DNA of 64,000 bases from Zanthoxylum bungeanum (lineage: Eukaryota; Streptophyta; Magnoliopsida; Sapindales; Rutaceae). Position numbers and translations under genes: made by a program. The stretch's first letter is position 1. The number at the start of each line of letters is the position of its first letter. The notes beneath the pieces are model-generated. The model did no database searches. It was not told the origin of the DNA and worked only from the letters and a program-made list of their open reading frames with translations. The DNA lies in NCBI GenBank assembly GCA_019454045.1, contig SKCR01023818.1:20346-84345 (forward strand). The letters run 5' to 3'. Of this stretch, positions 31,093 to 43,434 are shown piece after piece.

Positions 31093-33233
31093 TATAGCCA
31101 GTCACTCGAGTGTCTGACACCCGAACTATGTACGGTTGGCTCAAATTGCTGAGATAATGTTTCATCAGCTGATTTGCATGACTATCATCTGATGCGATTT
31201 ATTCGATCATCACATCGCCACGATGTATGATCCGAACGAATCAGATGAATATCGAAGTATATATTTGGATCGTTGATGAGACCATTAATTCTTTAGCCTA
31301 CGCTGACGCCTAGCTCAGCCGCTAACAGAATTATATCTAATCTAATTAGATTATTATCGACCCATAAGGCTTCTATTGTTGCCTTAGCTGCAGCAATAAC
31401 CCGCATTTGTTATTTATTCGGTAACAGTATCTTGCTTGGAAGATTTCCAGCTCACTGTTCCGTTATTCAAACTGTATAGTACCGTTTGCGACTTTAGTCA
31501 TCTTTATCGGTTTGGAAACTTGCAGCAGTGATCCCAGTCACTTTAAATTCTCCTTCTCCATAGATTAAGACAACATCTTTAGTTCTCTAAGATACTAACG
31601 GATGTTCTTAATATCAATCCAGTGACTATCACTTGGATTGTCTTGTTTGTGAATCCATATGCTCAAAGCGTATGAGACACCAGGTCGCATACATTTTTCA
31701 ATGTACGATTTCCCGGAGAGTTTTATCGAAAGCCAAGCTTTCACCGATTATTTTTATGGGAATATCATTTCCAAGAAATTACATATTATCATTATTTATA
31801 GGACATTGATTGTCAGTGTGCTCCCACTAACCCTCTTATATACACAAGAATCATTTCATTTTGAATTAAATCATAAATCATTATGATTACATCAAAACGA
31901 TAATTCCAAGAACCTACGCTTGCTTCAATCCAAACATGGATCGAACAACCGGCAAACCTTGTTTGCTAGTTTAGATACGACAAAACCGACAGGTTGTTGT
32001 AAACATCCTCCAAATGGTTTCCTTTTCAAGAAAGCGATTTTCCCGTTAAGCTGACATATTTCATAAATGAAACATGTAGCTTTAGCAAGCATTATCCAAA
32101 TGGATTTACCGTGGCAACAGTTAAAAGGTTGAATCGTAATCAACACAATATTGATAATGATACCTTTCCGCTACAAGCCTAGCTTTATACGTTGGTTTGT
32201 TGCCATCCATGTATATCTTCCTTGAAGACTTATATAGTACCAATAGGCACAATGCCTTGCGGTACATCAACTAGTATCCAAACTAAGTTGATATACATGG
32301 AATCCATTTCGGATTCATGACAATTTGTCATAATAGGGATTCGATACCTTGTATCACTTCCTCATATGTAGTCAGTTGGTATACCTCAAAAGATAGACAT
32401 GTTTACGAGGTGAGATCAGAAACCCATACCCCAGGTTGTTTTCTGACTCTCTCCGACTTACGTTGTTCTTGTGTATTCGAAGATTAATGGAATAGTTACA
32501 TCCTTGATGAACTATATATGTTCCATTAAGATTCGGTGCCTTGAACAGTATTACTCCGATTTTCATCGAGTTTTACTATCCTCCCATTTACCACTGCATA
32601 TCGGTATTCCTCTTAGGAAAACCGCATGGTGAGCAACAATTACATTGTTCTCTTGTGAGTTGTATAAGTACAATACTTATGGTATCCCTAGGATAACCTA
32701 CAATTGGCACTTATCCAATTTGGGTTTTAGTTTGGTATCATCTAAACGTATGCCTAGCATCCCAAATTTATAGGAATGAGAAACCCGGTTTCTTTCCCGT
32801 TCATATCTAATATGAAATCTGTCAAACAGAATTTTATGGAACCTTATTCTAAATAAGTTTTGCACTGTTTATGCTTATCCGTTGAAGGAAATGGTAGCTC
32901 AGAGGGACTCATGATTAACCTTATCATGTCCAACAAAATTCGGTTACTCGGTTCGGACACACCGTCAGGATGACGTGTCCCGGGAGGAGTCCTCTTTGAA
33001 AGAATACTTTACTCTTTCAAGTATATTAGAAACTTATTGCTTAAGTATTTTCCATTACGGTCTTACCGTGACGGTATAATACTATAGCGATCTGTTTGTC
33101 TATTTTCGTGTCAAAACTGTAAAAGTTTCCGATTTGTGTTTCAATAGAAACACATAACCATAACGCGATGCCACATCCGTAAAGGTCACGAAATATTCAT
33201 ATCCACATCTAGCCTAGCTAGACATGGGCCCAC
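31093..33233 (-). pseudogene. Decayed Copia pol of B2 (integrase end, RT, RNase H)
   Basis: Reads on the minus strand and aligns with B1 24180-26190. RT shows QPVGFVVSKLANKVCRLF in the frame at 31925-32146, a match to the Copia RT stretch QPxGF..VCKL that B1 lacks. The VSGS block lies near 31830 and the strand after it has lost YVDD in the same way as B1. The integrase word SRYGYVFL can be read near 33150-33180. B3 interrupts at 33234. Stops and shifts throughout. Confidence 0.82.
33229..33233. repeat. Target site duplication of B3 (left)
   Basis: CCCAC at 33229-33233 is repeated at 43430-43434. The empty site GTGGGCCCATG is present in B1 near 24179 on the plus strand. Confidence 0.95.
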
Positions 33234-35326
33234 TGTTGAGTTTCAATCAAGTCCCAAGAATCATCAATCATGCATAAAAACGAGTTGAATACAACCAAGG
33301 AGTAAAGCGGAATACATACTCACATTGATGGGTTTGATGCTAGGAAGAACAAGACTCATTTTCCTCCTCCATGAAGCTCGGTTTTTGACTCCTGTGAACT
33401 GCTGGACTGCTCGGTTTTGGGCTGTGAAATTCCTCCAAGATTCGGCCATGGGAGACTCCATGGAAGCTCAAAGCTTCAAGCTCCAAAAATAAATCCAAGC
33501 TCACAAATTCGTTTCCCTATCACCATAATATAACCCATGTGTGTGCTAGCACTATTCTTCTTCATTTGCTTCTCAAAATTTCGGTCAAACCAGAACTTTT
33601 TGGAGAAGAAATCGGCAATGAAGCCGTGAATGAGAGGGAGAGGAAAAGAGAGGGAAAAGAAGAAGACCGTATGTCTTGCATGTAAGAGAGAGAAGATAAA
33701 GCTTTAATATATATGTTTATTATATTTACCGAGTAAATTAAATAAAACATATATATTACTTTAATTCAAAAGTCAAAAAGTAAAAAGCAAATGTTGCTTT
33801 TTCAACTTCTACATCAATCACTCAAATCAAGTGACAACATGTCACATCACTCAAAGTGACATTTAATTTGACGCTTGATATGACTAGCGATTTGACGCAC
33901 GATTTGACTTGCGTGCCGCACTCGTATTCGAAATGCGAATGCGCTCGCAAATAATCCCAGGCTCGGGTTCGATAATTCCAAATTAACGAATTTTCCGTCG
34001 CGTCGTAATTAAATGATTACGCCTAGCAAAATCACTATTCACGTCACTAACGAATTAATTTAGAATTAATTCGTTCGCCCGAATTAAAATCTAATTTTAA
34101 TTCTGCGTCGAAATCCAATTTCTAATAATATATCAAATATATATTATTTTATCGATTAATTCCAAATTAATCGTTCTCTCTCTTTAATTAATATTTTTTC
34201 CCAGATAAAATATCTCCGCAATTATTAATCCCAGATTAATTTTCTCTCTCTTCCAATTAATCCCAGATTAATTAAAGTGCGAGTTATACATCATCGGTGA
34301 ATCTTCAGGAAGCGACCCATGAGATCTCCGGATATGTTGGCAGTAAATACAGTCGTCGGATTATCCGAACACGTAAGCACCTCGTACTACATTTATACCG
34401 ATTTACAAGACAAGGTTGGCTTCTAGCAAAGCGCCATGCCTACCCAATTCTCCAGAAATATTCTTACAGGAATATATAGATCTGTATCAAGCGTAGTATA
34501 CCGTAGTATTGTGTATATCGGCCCAGTATCGGATAGTCACGTGCTAGGGCTGGGGCTGGATAAGTGTCTGCCCCGTCCGAAGCACATGTCGGATGTCTGG
34601 TAACTAGTCTCTATAATCGGATATTCATGACCTGGTCACAATATCCTGATTGGTTGCGCAACACTTAAGAGCACTAATACCATATCCTGCGTGACATCAT
34701 CTCCAATATGACTGAAGTGATACTTCCGTCTTGACATCACACACCCAATACACTACGACTCTCTGATAAACCCAGAAGTGGTGTACGCAGAATCGGTTAA
34801 AGCCTTGTACCACCAAGACCAAAGTCTATCGATTATCGTAAGTATTAGCGATGTAAGTCTCAGGTTAAGACTATACACACCTACCTTGATTTCGGCTTCC
34901 CATAGACACATAGTCATAATACTAATGGGATTCCGAGGGTCTATCCAGAGCGAAGCTGTTTCCCGTACCATCGGTGAAACACGACCTCATATCGCACTTG
35001 CATAAGTATCCAATACTTATATATGAGAACTATGCCGTTGTGCCCTCACAACACGCACAAGTGGCAATACTAGCCTATTCCGCATTATCGATGTCCTGTC
35101 TCGATAATACTCCGGCTAGGGATATTTAATGATTAATCCTTCGAGGACTGATACTGTCTCATATCATTCTCAGTCCAGAACTAATCATATGGACCTCTCT
35201 TCATTTATACATTTATGGTGATCTAATCACAAATGATGAGAGTGCAATTTCCTTGTCACATAGTTAATTTGTACAACACACCGTGATCTGTACAAATAGT
35301 GACGCTATAGGTCATATTATCCAACA
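33234..35326 (-). mobile_element. B3 3' LTR
   Basis: 2,093 bp. Palindrome array at about 33966-34276. W-box-like repeats near 33870-33915. The exon-like segment ends in GTGAGT (plus strand ACTCAC near 33317). Nearly identical to 41347-43429. Confidence 0.94.
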
Positions 35327-35340
35327 ATCTCCCACTTGGC
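35327..35340 (-). other. Polypurine tract of B3
   Basis: On the minus strand GCCAAGTGGGAGAT, adjacent to the LTR edge at 35326. Confidence 0.88.
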
Positions 35341-35344
35341 ACAT

Positions 35345-37530
35345 AGCCAGTCACTCGAGTGTCTAACACCCGAACTATGTACGGTTCGCTCAAATTGCTG
35401 AGGAAAGGTTTTCGTCAGCGGATTTGCTTAATTATCGTCTGACGCGATTTACACGATCATCACATCGCCACGATGTATGATCCGAACGAATCAGATGATA
35501 TAGAAGTATATATCTGGATCGTCGATGAGACTTTTAATTCTTTAGCCTGTGCTGACGCCTAGCTCAGCTGCTAACAGAACTATATCTAATCTAATTAGAT
35601 TTATTATCGATCCAAATGGCTTCTATTGCTGTCTCAGCTGCAGCAATAATCCGCATTTGTTGTTAATTCGGCAACAGTTATCTTGCTCGGAATATTTCCA
35701 GCTCACTGTCCCAGTGTTCAAACTTTTATAGTACCGCAGTATTTACCGGTTTGGAAACTTGCAGCAGTGATCCTAGTCACTTCAAGTTCTCCATCTCCAT
35801 AGTTTAAGACAACATCTTTAGTTCTCTCAGTTACTAATAGATGTCCTTAACTTCAATCCAATGACTATCACTTGGATTGTCCTGATTGTGACTCCATATG
35901 CTCGTAGCGTATGAGACACCCTATCAAGTACATTTAAATGTACAATTTCCAGAGAGTGTTAACCAACTCCAAATCTATCCCAGCATATCTTCATTCCTTG
36001 AATAAAGGTTGTTACTCCCCAGAATTCTACGGAGAATTTCTTATGAAAGCCAAGCTTTCACCGATTGCTTTATGGGAATTTCATTATCAGTGCTCTCCCA
36101 CTAACCTCCTTATATACACAAGAATTATTTCGTTTTGAGTCAAATCATAAACCATTATGATTATTTCAAAACATCAGTTCCAAGAACCTTATGCTTGTTT
36201 CAATCCAAACATGGATCGAATAACCTGCAAACCTTGTTTGTCGGTTATACAAAATCGTCAGGATGTTGTAAGCATCCTCCAAAAGGTTTCCTTTTCAGGA
36301 AAGCGATTTTGATCTGCAACTGACACATTTCATAAATGAAATATGCAGTTATCAACAAGCATCTTCAAAATGGATTTACCATGGCAACAGGTAAAAGGTT
36401 GAACCGTTATTAACACAATGTTGATAACGATACCTTTCCGTCAAAAGCCCAGCTTTGTACTTTGGTATGTTGCCTTCCATGTATGTCTTCCTTGAAGACG
36501 TTTAATGTACCAATTGGTACAATGCTTTGTGGTACAACAACTAGTATCCAAAATAGTTGTTATACATGGAATCCATTTCGGATTCATGGCACTTTGCCAT
36601 AATAGGGAGTCGATACCTCGTATCACTTCCTCAAAACGTAGTCGGCGGATATACCTTCATAAGATTAACATCTTTATGAGGTGAGATCAGAAACCCATAC
36701 CCTAGGTTTTTTTCTGACTCTATTCGATCTACGCGGTTCTTGTGTATTCGAAGATTAATGGTACAGATTCATCATTGATGAACTATTTGTGTTCCATTAC
36801 GGACCTTGTGCCTTTAACAATATTATTCCGATTTTCATCGAGTATCACTATCCTCCCACTGACCACTACATATCGGTATTCCTCTCAGGAAAAACCGTAT
36901 GGTGAGCAACAATCACATTGTTCTCATGTGAGATTTACAAGTACTATACTTAAGGTTTCCCTTAGGATAACCAATATTGGCACTTATCCAATTTGGGTCC
37001 TTAGTTTGGTATCATCCAAACGTTATGTCTGGCATACCCAAATTATCAGGAATGAGAAACCTTGTTTCTTCCCTGTTCATATCCTAAATGACATCTGTCA
37101 AACAGATTTATATGGAACCTTATTCTAAATAAGTTATTGCACTGTTAAAACTTATCCGTTGAAGGAAATGGTAGCTCAGAGCGACTCTTGATTAATCTTA
37201 TCATGTCTAACATGATTCGGTTAATCCGTTCGGACACACCGTCACTTTGACGTTTTCCAGGAGGAGTCCTCATTTGAAAGAATACTATACTCTTTCAAGT
37301 ACATATGAAACTTACTGCTTAAGTATTTTCCAATACGGTCTTACTGTGGCGGCATAATACTATAGCCGATCTGTTTGTCTATTTCGTGTCGAAACTCTAA
37401 AAGTTTCTGATTTGTGTTCTTCAAAAGAAACACATAACCATAACGTGATGCCACATCCTTTTAGGGTCACGAAATATTCATGTTCACATCTAGCCTAGCT
37501 AGATATGGGCCCACTTACTACTTCACCATG
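35345..37530 (-). pseudogene. Decayed Copia pol of B3
   Basis: RNase H reads RIIAAAETAIEAIWID on the minus strand near 35600-35660. RT keeps a stretch near 35960-36050 (EFWGVTTFIQGMKICWDR) that corresponds to the Copia RT segment after YVDD and is absent from B1 and B2. In B3, however, the YVDD strand itself is deleted, leaving GCACTGATAATG joined to AAATTCCC. The integrase word SRYGYVFL lies near 37420-37450. B3 therefore belongs to a different sublineage from B1 and B2 and was also non-coding when it moved. Confidence 0.8.
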
Positions 37531-38654
37531 AATAGGGCTACAGATCGGTGGCCCTTTTACTATTACCAAGCAAATAGTATTTTAGGTACTTTACCTAATA
37601 AACTAGATTCGCAGACCTTATTTGAATAGTCAAATCAGTCCTAGTACCCCTCTTCAAAAGTGTGGATATACGAGTCTCGTTAAATTGTGTCCTAGACAAC
37701 AATGCCACAAATAAGTCTCTATTGATCAAATCAATTTGAGCTATTTATTTGTCATTTTATATGTTTGAGATTTTATTTATATTCAAAATATAAATTCTGT
37801 TATTTACATCTAATGTATTTATCTCAGTATCATCTTTATATAATAAAACACTTAGTGTTCTATAATATAAAGGTTTTATCCGCAACGGATTAAACACTGA
37901 TATAGAGATAATGTCTCTAGTCAAACTAGTTACATTATAACAGTTCCTAATTTAAGTATATACCCAAAGGGTAGTTCCTAAACTTAGGTATCTACGGTCG
38001 AAACAGCGACTTTCGTCCCGTTTCCGATTCGCAGAGCAATCTCAGCTTGAAGTCAGTATCCTGCTCAAAGCAGATTCTGAACATCAATACATATAATTTA
38101 TGTACCACACTAAGTATTTAAAATCTAATTTCAATACTAGCTGTGAACATAACTAAGACAAACATTTTTAAAGTAAGAGCCTTGCCCTTTCTTTAATTCC
38201 TTCGTGTCTGCCATATCTAAATGGTAGTCACTTTGGGATATGTCAATTATCCTTTTCAAATTTCAGAAACCTTAGGCCAAGCCTTGGGTTTTTTAGAATA
38301 TCGAAACGATTGTACCTCGTGCTACATGCCCAATTGAAAATTTTGACTTTATCTCCTCTAGAATAGTCAATTAATTCTCCAAGAATTATAAATTGCAATT
38401 TTAATACTTCTTAAATCTAAAATTAGATTTATGACAAGTATATTAAATTAAGCATTAAAGTCATCATCACATAAATCTTCCAAAGATTTTATGCTCTACT
38501 CATTTTGCTTAATTTTGGGCTTAAGGTATAATAAGTTATTTTATCAAATAAAGTAACCTATTATTTATTCCCAATTTGAAAATTAAATCATTTAAAATAT
38601 TTCAATCCCAGATTATATTTTAAATATCCAACTTTTCAATTTTATCTTGATTAC

Positions 38655-38916
38655 AATAGTCCAACTATTTAATCAACGATTAGTGGTACTATATATATTA
38701 TAATGATTATAATAGTCCAACTATATAATCAAATATAATCCAAATTAATTAACCTCAATTACATTGATTACTATAATCCAATTATAAAATCAACTGTAAA
38801 CTGAAATTAATTAATTCAAATATATTGATTAATATAATCCAATTATATATAATCAAGTATAATACAGTCCAACTGTTTATTAAAACAACAATTTAAATAT
38901 TAGTCTAACTACATTT
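38655..38916 (-). repeat. Internal palindrome array of family B (B3 copy)
   Basis: Units AATAGT/ACTATT (38655), ATAGT/ACTAT near 38713, TATAAT/ATTATA (twice), ACAGT/ACTGT near 38865 and TTAGT/ACTA near 38899. Loops are CCA, or CTA in the last. Confidence 0.75.
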
Positions 38917-39249
38917 AATCTAATGACGAAATAATTTAAATGAGCGCGTATGGCGAGTAATTGAACGAGTATTGCAAATTCAATTCTTACCTCCCACTAT
39001 TTTTCGTCGAGTCTCTAACCCTCTGTCGAGTACTCGGGAAACCGTGTTTCCTAGTGGGCTAGGATCCCGTTAAATATCACACAATCTTGACTTTGGCCAA
39101 CAAATTGTATGATAATTAACTAGGTAGATCTCGAAGATCAATTGGATCTCATCCAACTCCTAGATCCAGTAGGTGGACATCCAAGTCCCAAACATATATC
39201 TTATATATGCCTATACATCGAATGTATACCCTAACCTTTTTCCTCTGAA

Positions 39250-39594
39250 TCAACTAGGCCTTGGCTTTGGCATAACAAACCTAGTGATCCCAGTCAAGCG
39301 CGGACCCATTGACATGGAAGCTTCGTAATCAATGTCAATGGACAAGAAGTGGTCTTGACTTTGGCCAACAAACCACAACTTGGACACGACACCGATATGC
39401 AACAAAGCCTCGTGATTAAAACACATCTTTGACGGACAAGGGCTTGACTTTGGCCAACAACCCCTGCCAATCTCGGATCTTGAGTAAGAATCACTCAATG
39501 GAAGGAAAATAAACGCTTGATATTTAACGAGGGTTTTTCGCGTGCAAATTGGAAACCAATTTATTATCTTTGTTAAGGTCTCATCATCATACAC
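39250..39594 (-). pseudogene. Gag-like open stretch of B3 (function not recognised)
   Basis: An open stretch of 114 codons on the minus strand, homologous to 45137-45385. It contains three copies of TTGGCCAAAGTCAAG within about 400 bases. Its place between leader and pol suggests gag ancestry. No CCHC knuckle or other diagnostic motif is readable, and the frame used differs between copies, so it is unlikely to be translated. Confidence 0.35.
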
Positions 39595-41332
39595 CCTTAA
39601 ACATGCATTCTAAACACATAATAAAACGCATATGTAAAATAATAATGATATGCGGATGTATACTTTACACGTTGATCCTAGATCAAATCTCTCACTTTCT
39701 CTCTCCAAGCTAGCACTGCATTACTTCTACCCGTTACACTACACTTCTAAAGAAACCTCATTTACATGGAGGGACTCCTTAATCCATTTACAACCTTATT
39801 TAGGTGAGAAGAGAATACAAAGAAATAGGAGATAAGGCTGGACTCGCAGGTCCAATTAATAAATCAAATTTATTACAATTTCCAAAATCGCCCCACCCAG
39901 CTAATATCCATCCGATATACATTATTCAAACATCACAACCATGTATTCATACAAGCATGTTATCAATCAATCAATCAAATTAATTAATCTGATAATTATT
40001 GATCATCCAATGTTCAAACAAAGATTTGATTTTGTTCGAGTCAAACTCGTATTGCGAACACGTACTCAAAGTACGATTTCTACGAATTAAATTAAATTAC
40101 ATATTAAATCCAATTTAATACGCATTTAATTCTAATTCATTATTTAATTCCAAATTAAATATTACACTTTATAAAATAAACCTTTACGATTTAAATTCCA
40201 AATTTAATCGCTACGGGTCTCAAAGCCCGATTAATATCCAATATTAATTTAATTAAAGTCCAATGGGCTTTTAATTAATTTCTTGAGGCGTGGACTTTTG
40301 GTCAACTCGGGTCAACCCGCAACCAAAGTCCAATCCGGGAGTTACCCCATAGCCCATAAATTAATTTAGGCCCATTAGGCCCAATTAAACGTTAAAGGTT
40401 CATTAGTCGCATTTGGGCCTTTTGGAAGCGGTTTTGGGCTTAATTGGATCCAACCAATTTTGGCCTAAACCAACTTTGTACAACAAAGTCCAATAAACCC
40501 AATAACAACTTAAAAAAGCCCAAATCCAATTTTAAGCCCATAATTAACTTCAAAAATTCCAAATTTTCAAATTAAATTACCTAAAGTGTATAGCATTATT
40601 AATTACCAAAATCAAAGTTTCCAAAACATGAAATTTGTCCAATTAATGATGCTTAACATCAATTAATCATGTCCAACATAATTAAATCAAAATCAAACCC
40701 AATTTATACATGCTAAAGTCTCGGCCATAAGGGGAAAAAATGCCCAAATCAAATTCAATCCAATTGAACCCAATCAAACATAAATTCAAAATCCCCAAAT
40801 GATTTCTAAGTCATCCAATGAACAAAAAATCAAAAACCAAGACATTAGGGCACTTGCCAAATTCGGCCATCACAAGCAAATTGGGGAAAAATTGTTCCAA
40901 ACACTTTTCATCAAATTGATCTAATCAATCATCAATTAAACAACATTTAAGCATTCTAAATCATCTAATTTCATTAAACATGCTCAAATCAAGTTTACCC
41001 AAATTGTCATGCCCAAAATTTAGGGAAAAATGGATCCAACCAAATTTCATGAATTGATTATGCACAACATCAATTCAACCTCATTCAAGCATACTATACT
41101 AAACAATTTAATCATTTGATGCTCAAATTGAGTTTACCCAAATTAAAGTTTTGGCCAACATTAAGCAAATTGGGGAAAATCAATCCAATTAATTTTTCAT
41201 CAAATTGATTACATATAACTCTAATTTATTCATATACAAGCATTCTTAAACAAACAATTTTTCAAAATCATGCTTAAATCAAAAAGCCCCAAATTTAGCT
41301 CAAGAACCCTAATTCGTTTTATGCAACCAATA

Positions 41333-41345
41333 GCTCAAGATACCA
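41333..41345 (-). other. Primer binding site of B3
   Basis: TGGTATCTTGAGC on the minus strand, one base from the LTR edge at 41347, identical to B1 and B4. Confidence 0.72.
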
Positions 41346-41346
41346 T

Positions 41347-43429
41347 TGTTGAGTTTCAATCAAGTCCCAAATCATCAATCATGCATAAAAACGAGTTGAA
41401 TACAACCAAGGAGTAAGGCGGAATACATACTCACATTGATGGGTTTGATGCTAGGAAGAACAAGACTCATTTTCCTCCTCCATGAAGCTCGGTTTTTGAC
41501 TCCTGTGACTGCTGGACTGCTCGGTTTTGGGATGTGAAATTCCTCCAAGATTCGGCCATGGGAGACTCCATGGAAGCTCAAGCTTCAAGCTCCAAAAATA
41601 AATCCAAGCTCACAAATTCCTTTCCCTATCACCATAATATCCCATGTGTGTGCTAGCACTATTCTTCTTCATTTGCTTCTCAAAATTTCGGTCAAACCAG
41701 AAATTTTTGGAGAAGAAATCGGCAGTGAAGCCGTGAATGAGAGGTAGAGGAAAAGAGAGGGAAAAAAGAAGACCGTATGTCTTGCATGTAAAAGAGAGAA
41801 GATAAAGCTTTAATATATATGTTTATTATATTTACCAAGTAAATTAAATAAAACATATATATTACTTTAATTCAAAAGTCAAAAAGTAAAAAGCAAATGT
41901 TGCTTTTTCAACTTCTACATCAATCACTCAAATCAAGTGACAACATGTCACACATCACTCAAAGTGACATTTGATTTGACGCTTGATGTGACTAGCGATT
42001 TGACGCACGATTTGACTTGCGTGCCGCACTCGAATTCGAAATGCGAATGCGCTCGCAATAATCCCGGGCTCGGGTTCGCTAATTCTAAATTAACGAATAT
42101 TCCATCGCGTCGTAATTAAATGATTACGCCTAGCGAAATCACTATTCACGTCGCTAACGAATTAATTCTAAATTAATTCGTTCGCCGAATTAAAATCTAA
42201 TTTTAATTCTGCGTCGAAATCCAATTTCTAATAATATATCAAATATATATTATTTTATCGATTAATTCCAAATTAATCGTTCTCTCTCTTTAATTAATAT
42301 TTTTTCCCAGATAAAATATCTCCGCAATTAATCCCAGATTAATTTTCTCTCTCTTCCAATTAATCCCAGATTAATTAAAGTGCGAATTATACATCATCGG
42401 TGAATCTTCAGGAAGCGACCCATGAGATCTCCGGATATGTTGGCAGTAATACGGTCGTCGGATTATCCGAACACGTAAGCCCTCGTACTACGTTTATACC
42501 GATTTACAAGACAAGGTTGGCTTCTAGCAAAGCGCCATGCCTACCCAATTCTCCAGAAATATTCTTACAGGAATATATAGATCTGTATCAAGCGTAGTAT
42601 ACCGTAGTATTGTGTATATCGGCCCAGTATCGGATAGTCACGTGCTAGGGCTGGGGCTGGATATGTGTCTGCCCCGTCCGAAGCACATGTCGGATGTCTG
42701 GTAACTAGTCTCTATAATAGGATATTCATGACCTGGTCACAATATCCTGATTGGTTGCGCAACACTTAAGAGCACTAATATCATATCCTGCGTGACATCA
42801 TCTCCAATATGACTGAAGTGATACTTCCGTCTTGACATCACACCCAATACACTACGACTCTCTGATAAACCCAGAAGTGGTGTACGCAGAACTGGTTAAA
42901 GCCCTGTACCACCAAGACCAAAGTCTATCGATTATCGTAAGTATTAGCTATGTAAGTCTCAGGTTAAGACTATACACACCTACCTTGATTTCGGCCTCCC
43001 ATAGACACATAGTCATAATACCAATGGGATTCTGAAGGGTCTATCCAGAGCGAAGCAGTTTCCCGTACCATCGGTGAAACACGACCTCCTATCGCACTTG
43101 CATAAGTATCCAATACTTATATATATGAGAACTATGTCGTTGTGCCCTCACAACACGCACAAGTGCAATACTAGCCTATTCCGCATTATCGATGTCCTGT
43201 CTCGATAATACTCCGGCTAGGGATATTTAATGATTAATCCTTCGGGGACTGATACTGTCTCATATCATTCTCAGTCCAGGAACTAATCATATGGACCTCT
43301 CTTCATTTATACATTTATGGTGATCTAATCACAAATGATGAGAGTGCAATTTCCTTGTCACATAGTTAATTTGTACAACAACATCGTGATCTGTACAAAT
43401 AGTGACGCTATGGGTCATATTATCCAACA
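41347..43429 (-). mobile_element. B3 5' LTR
   Basis: 2,083 bp, nearly identical to 33234-35326. Palindrome array at about 42073-42376. A transcript from this LTR would run leftward through B3. Confidence 0.94.
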
Positions 43430-43434
43430 CCCAC

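Larger units (their letters stand above)
37531..41332 (-). mobile_element. B3 internal 5' half: leader and gag-like zone
   Basis: AT-rich, without a clear gene. It includes the stem ATCCG/CGGAT (37878-37890, loop CAA), the palindrome array at about 38655-38916, the gag-like zone 39250-39594, and a leader of about 1.7 kb to the primer site. Confidence 0.75.
33234..43429 (-). mobile_element. B3, minus-strand family B element, structurally complete
   Basis: A 10,196-bp element from TGTTGAGTTTC to TATCCAACA with CCCAC on both sides. The parts are 3' LTR 33234-35326, polypurine tract, internal region 35327-41346, primer site 41333-41345 and 5' LTR 41347-43429. The LTRs differ by only a few single-base changes and small indels over the stretches compared, so it is the most recent full insertion here. 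Its pol was already defective. Confidence 0.95.
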
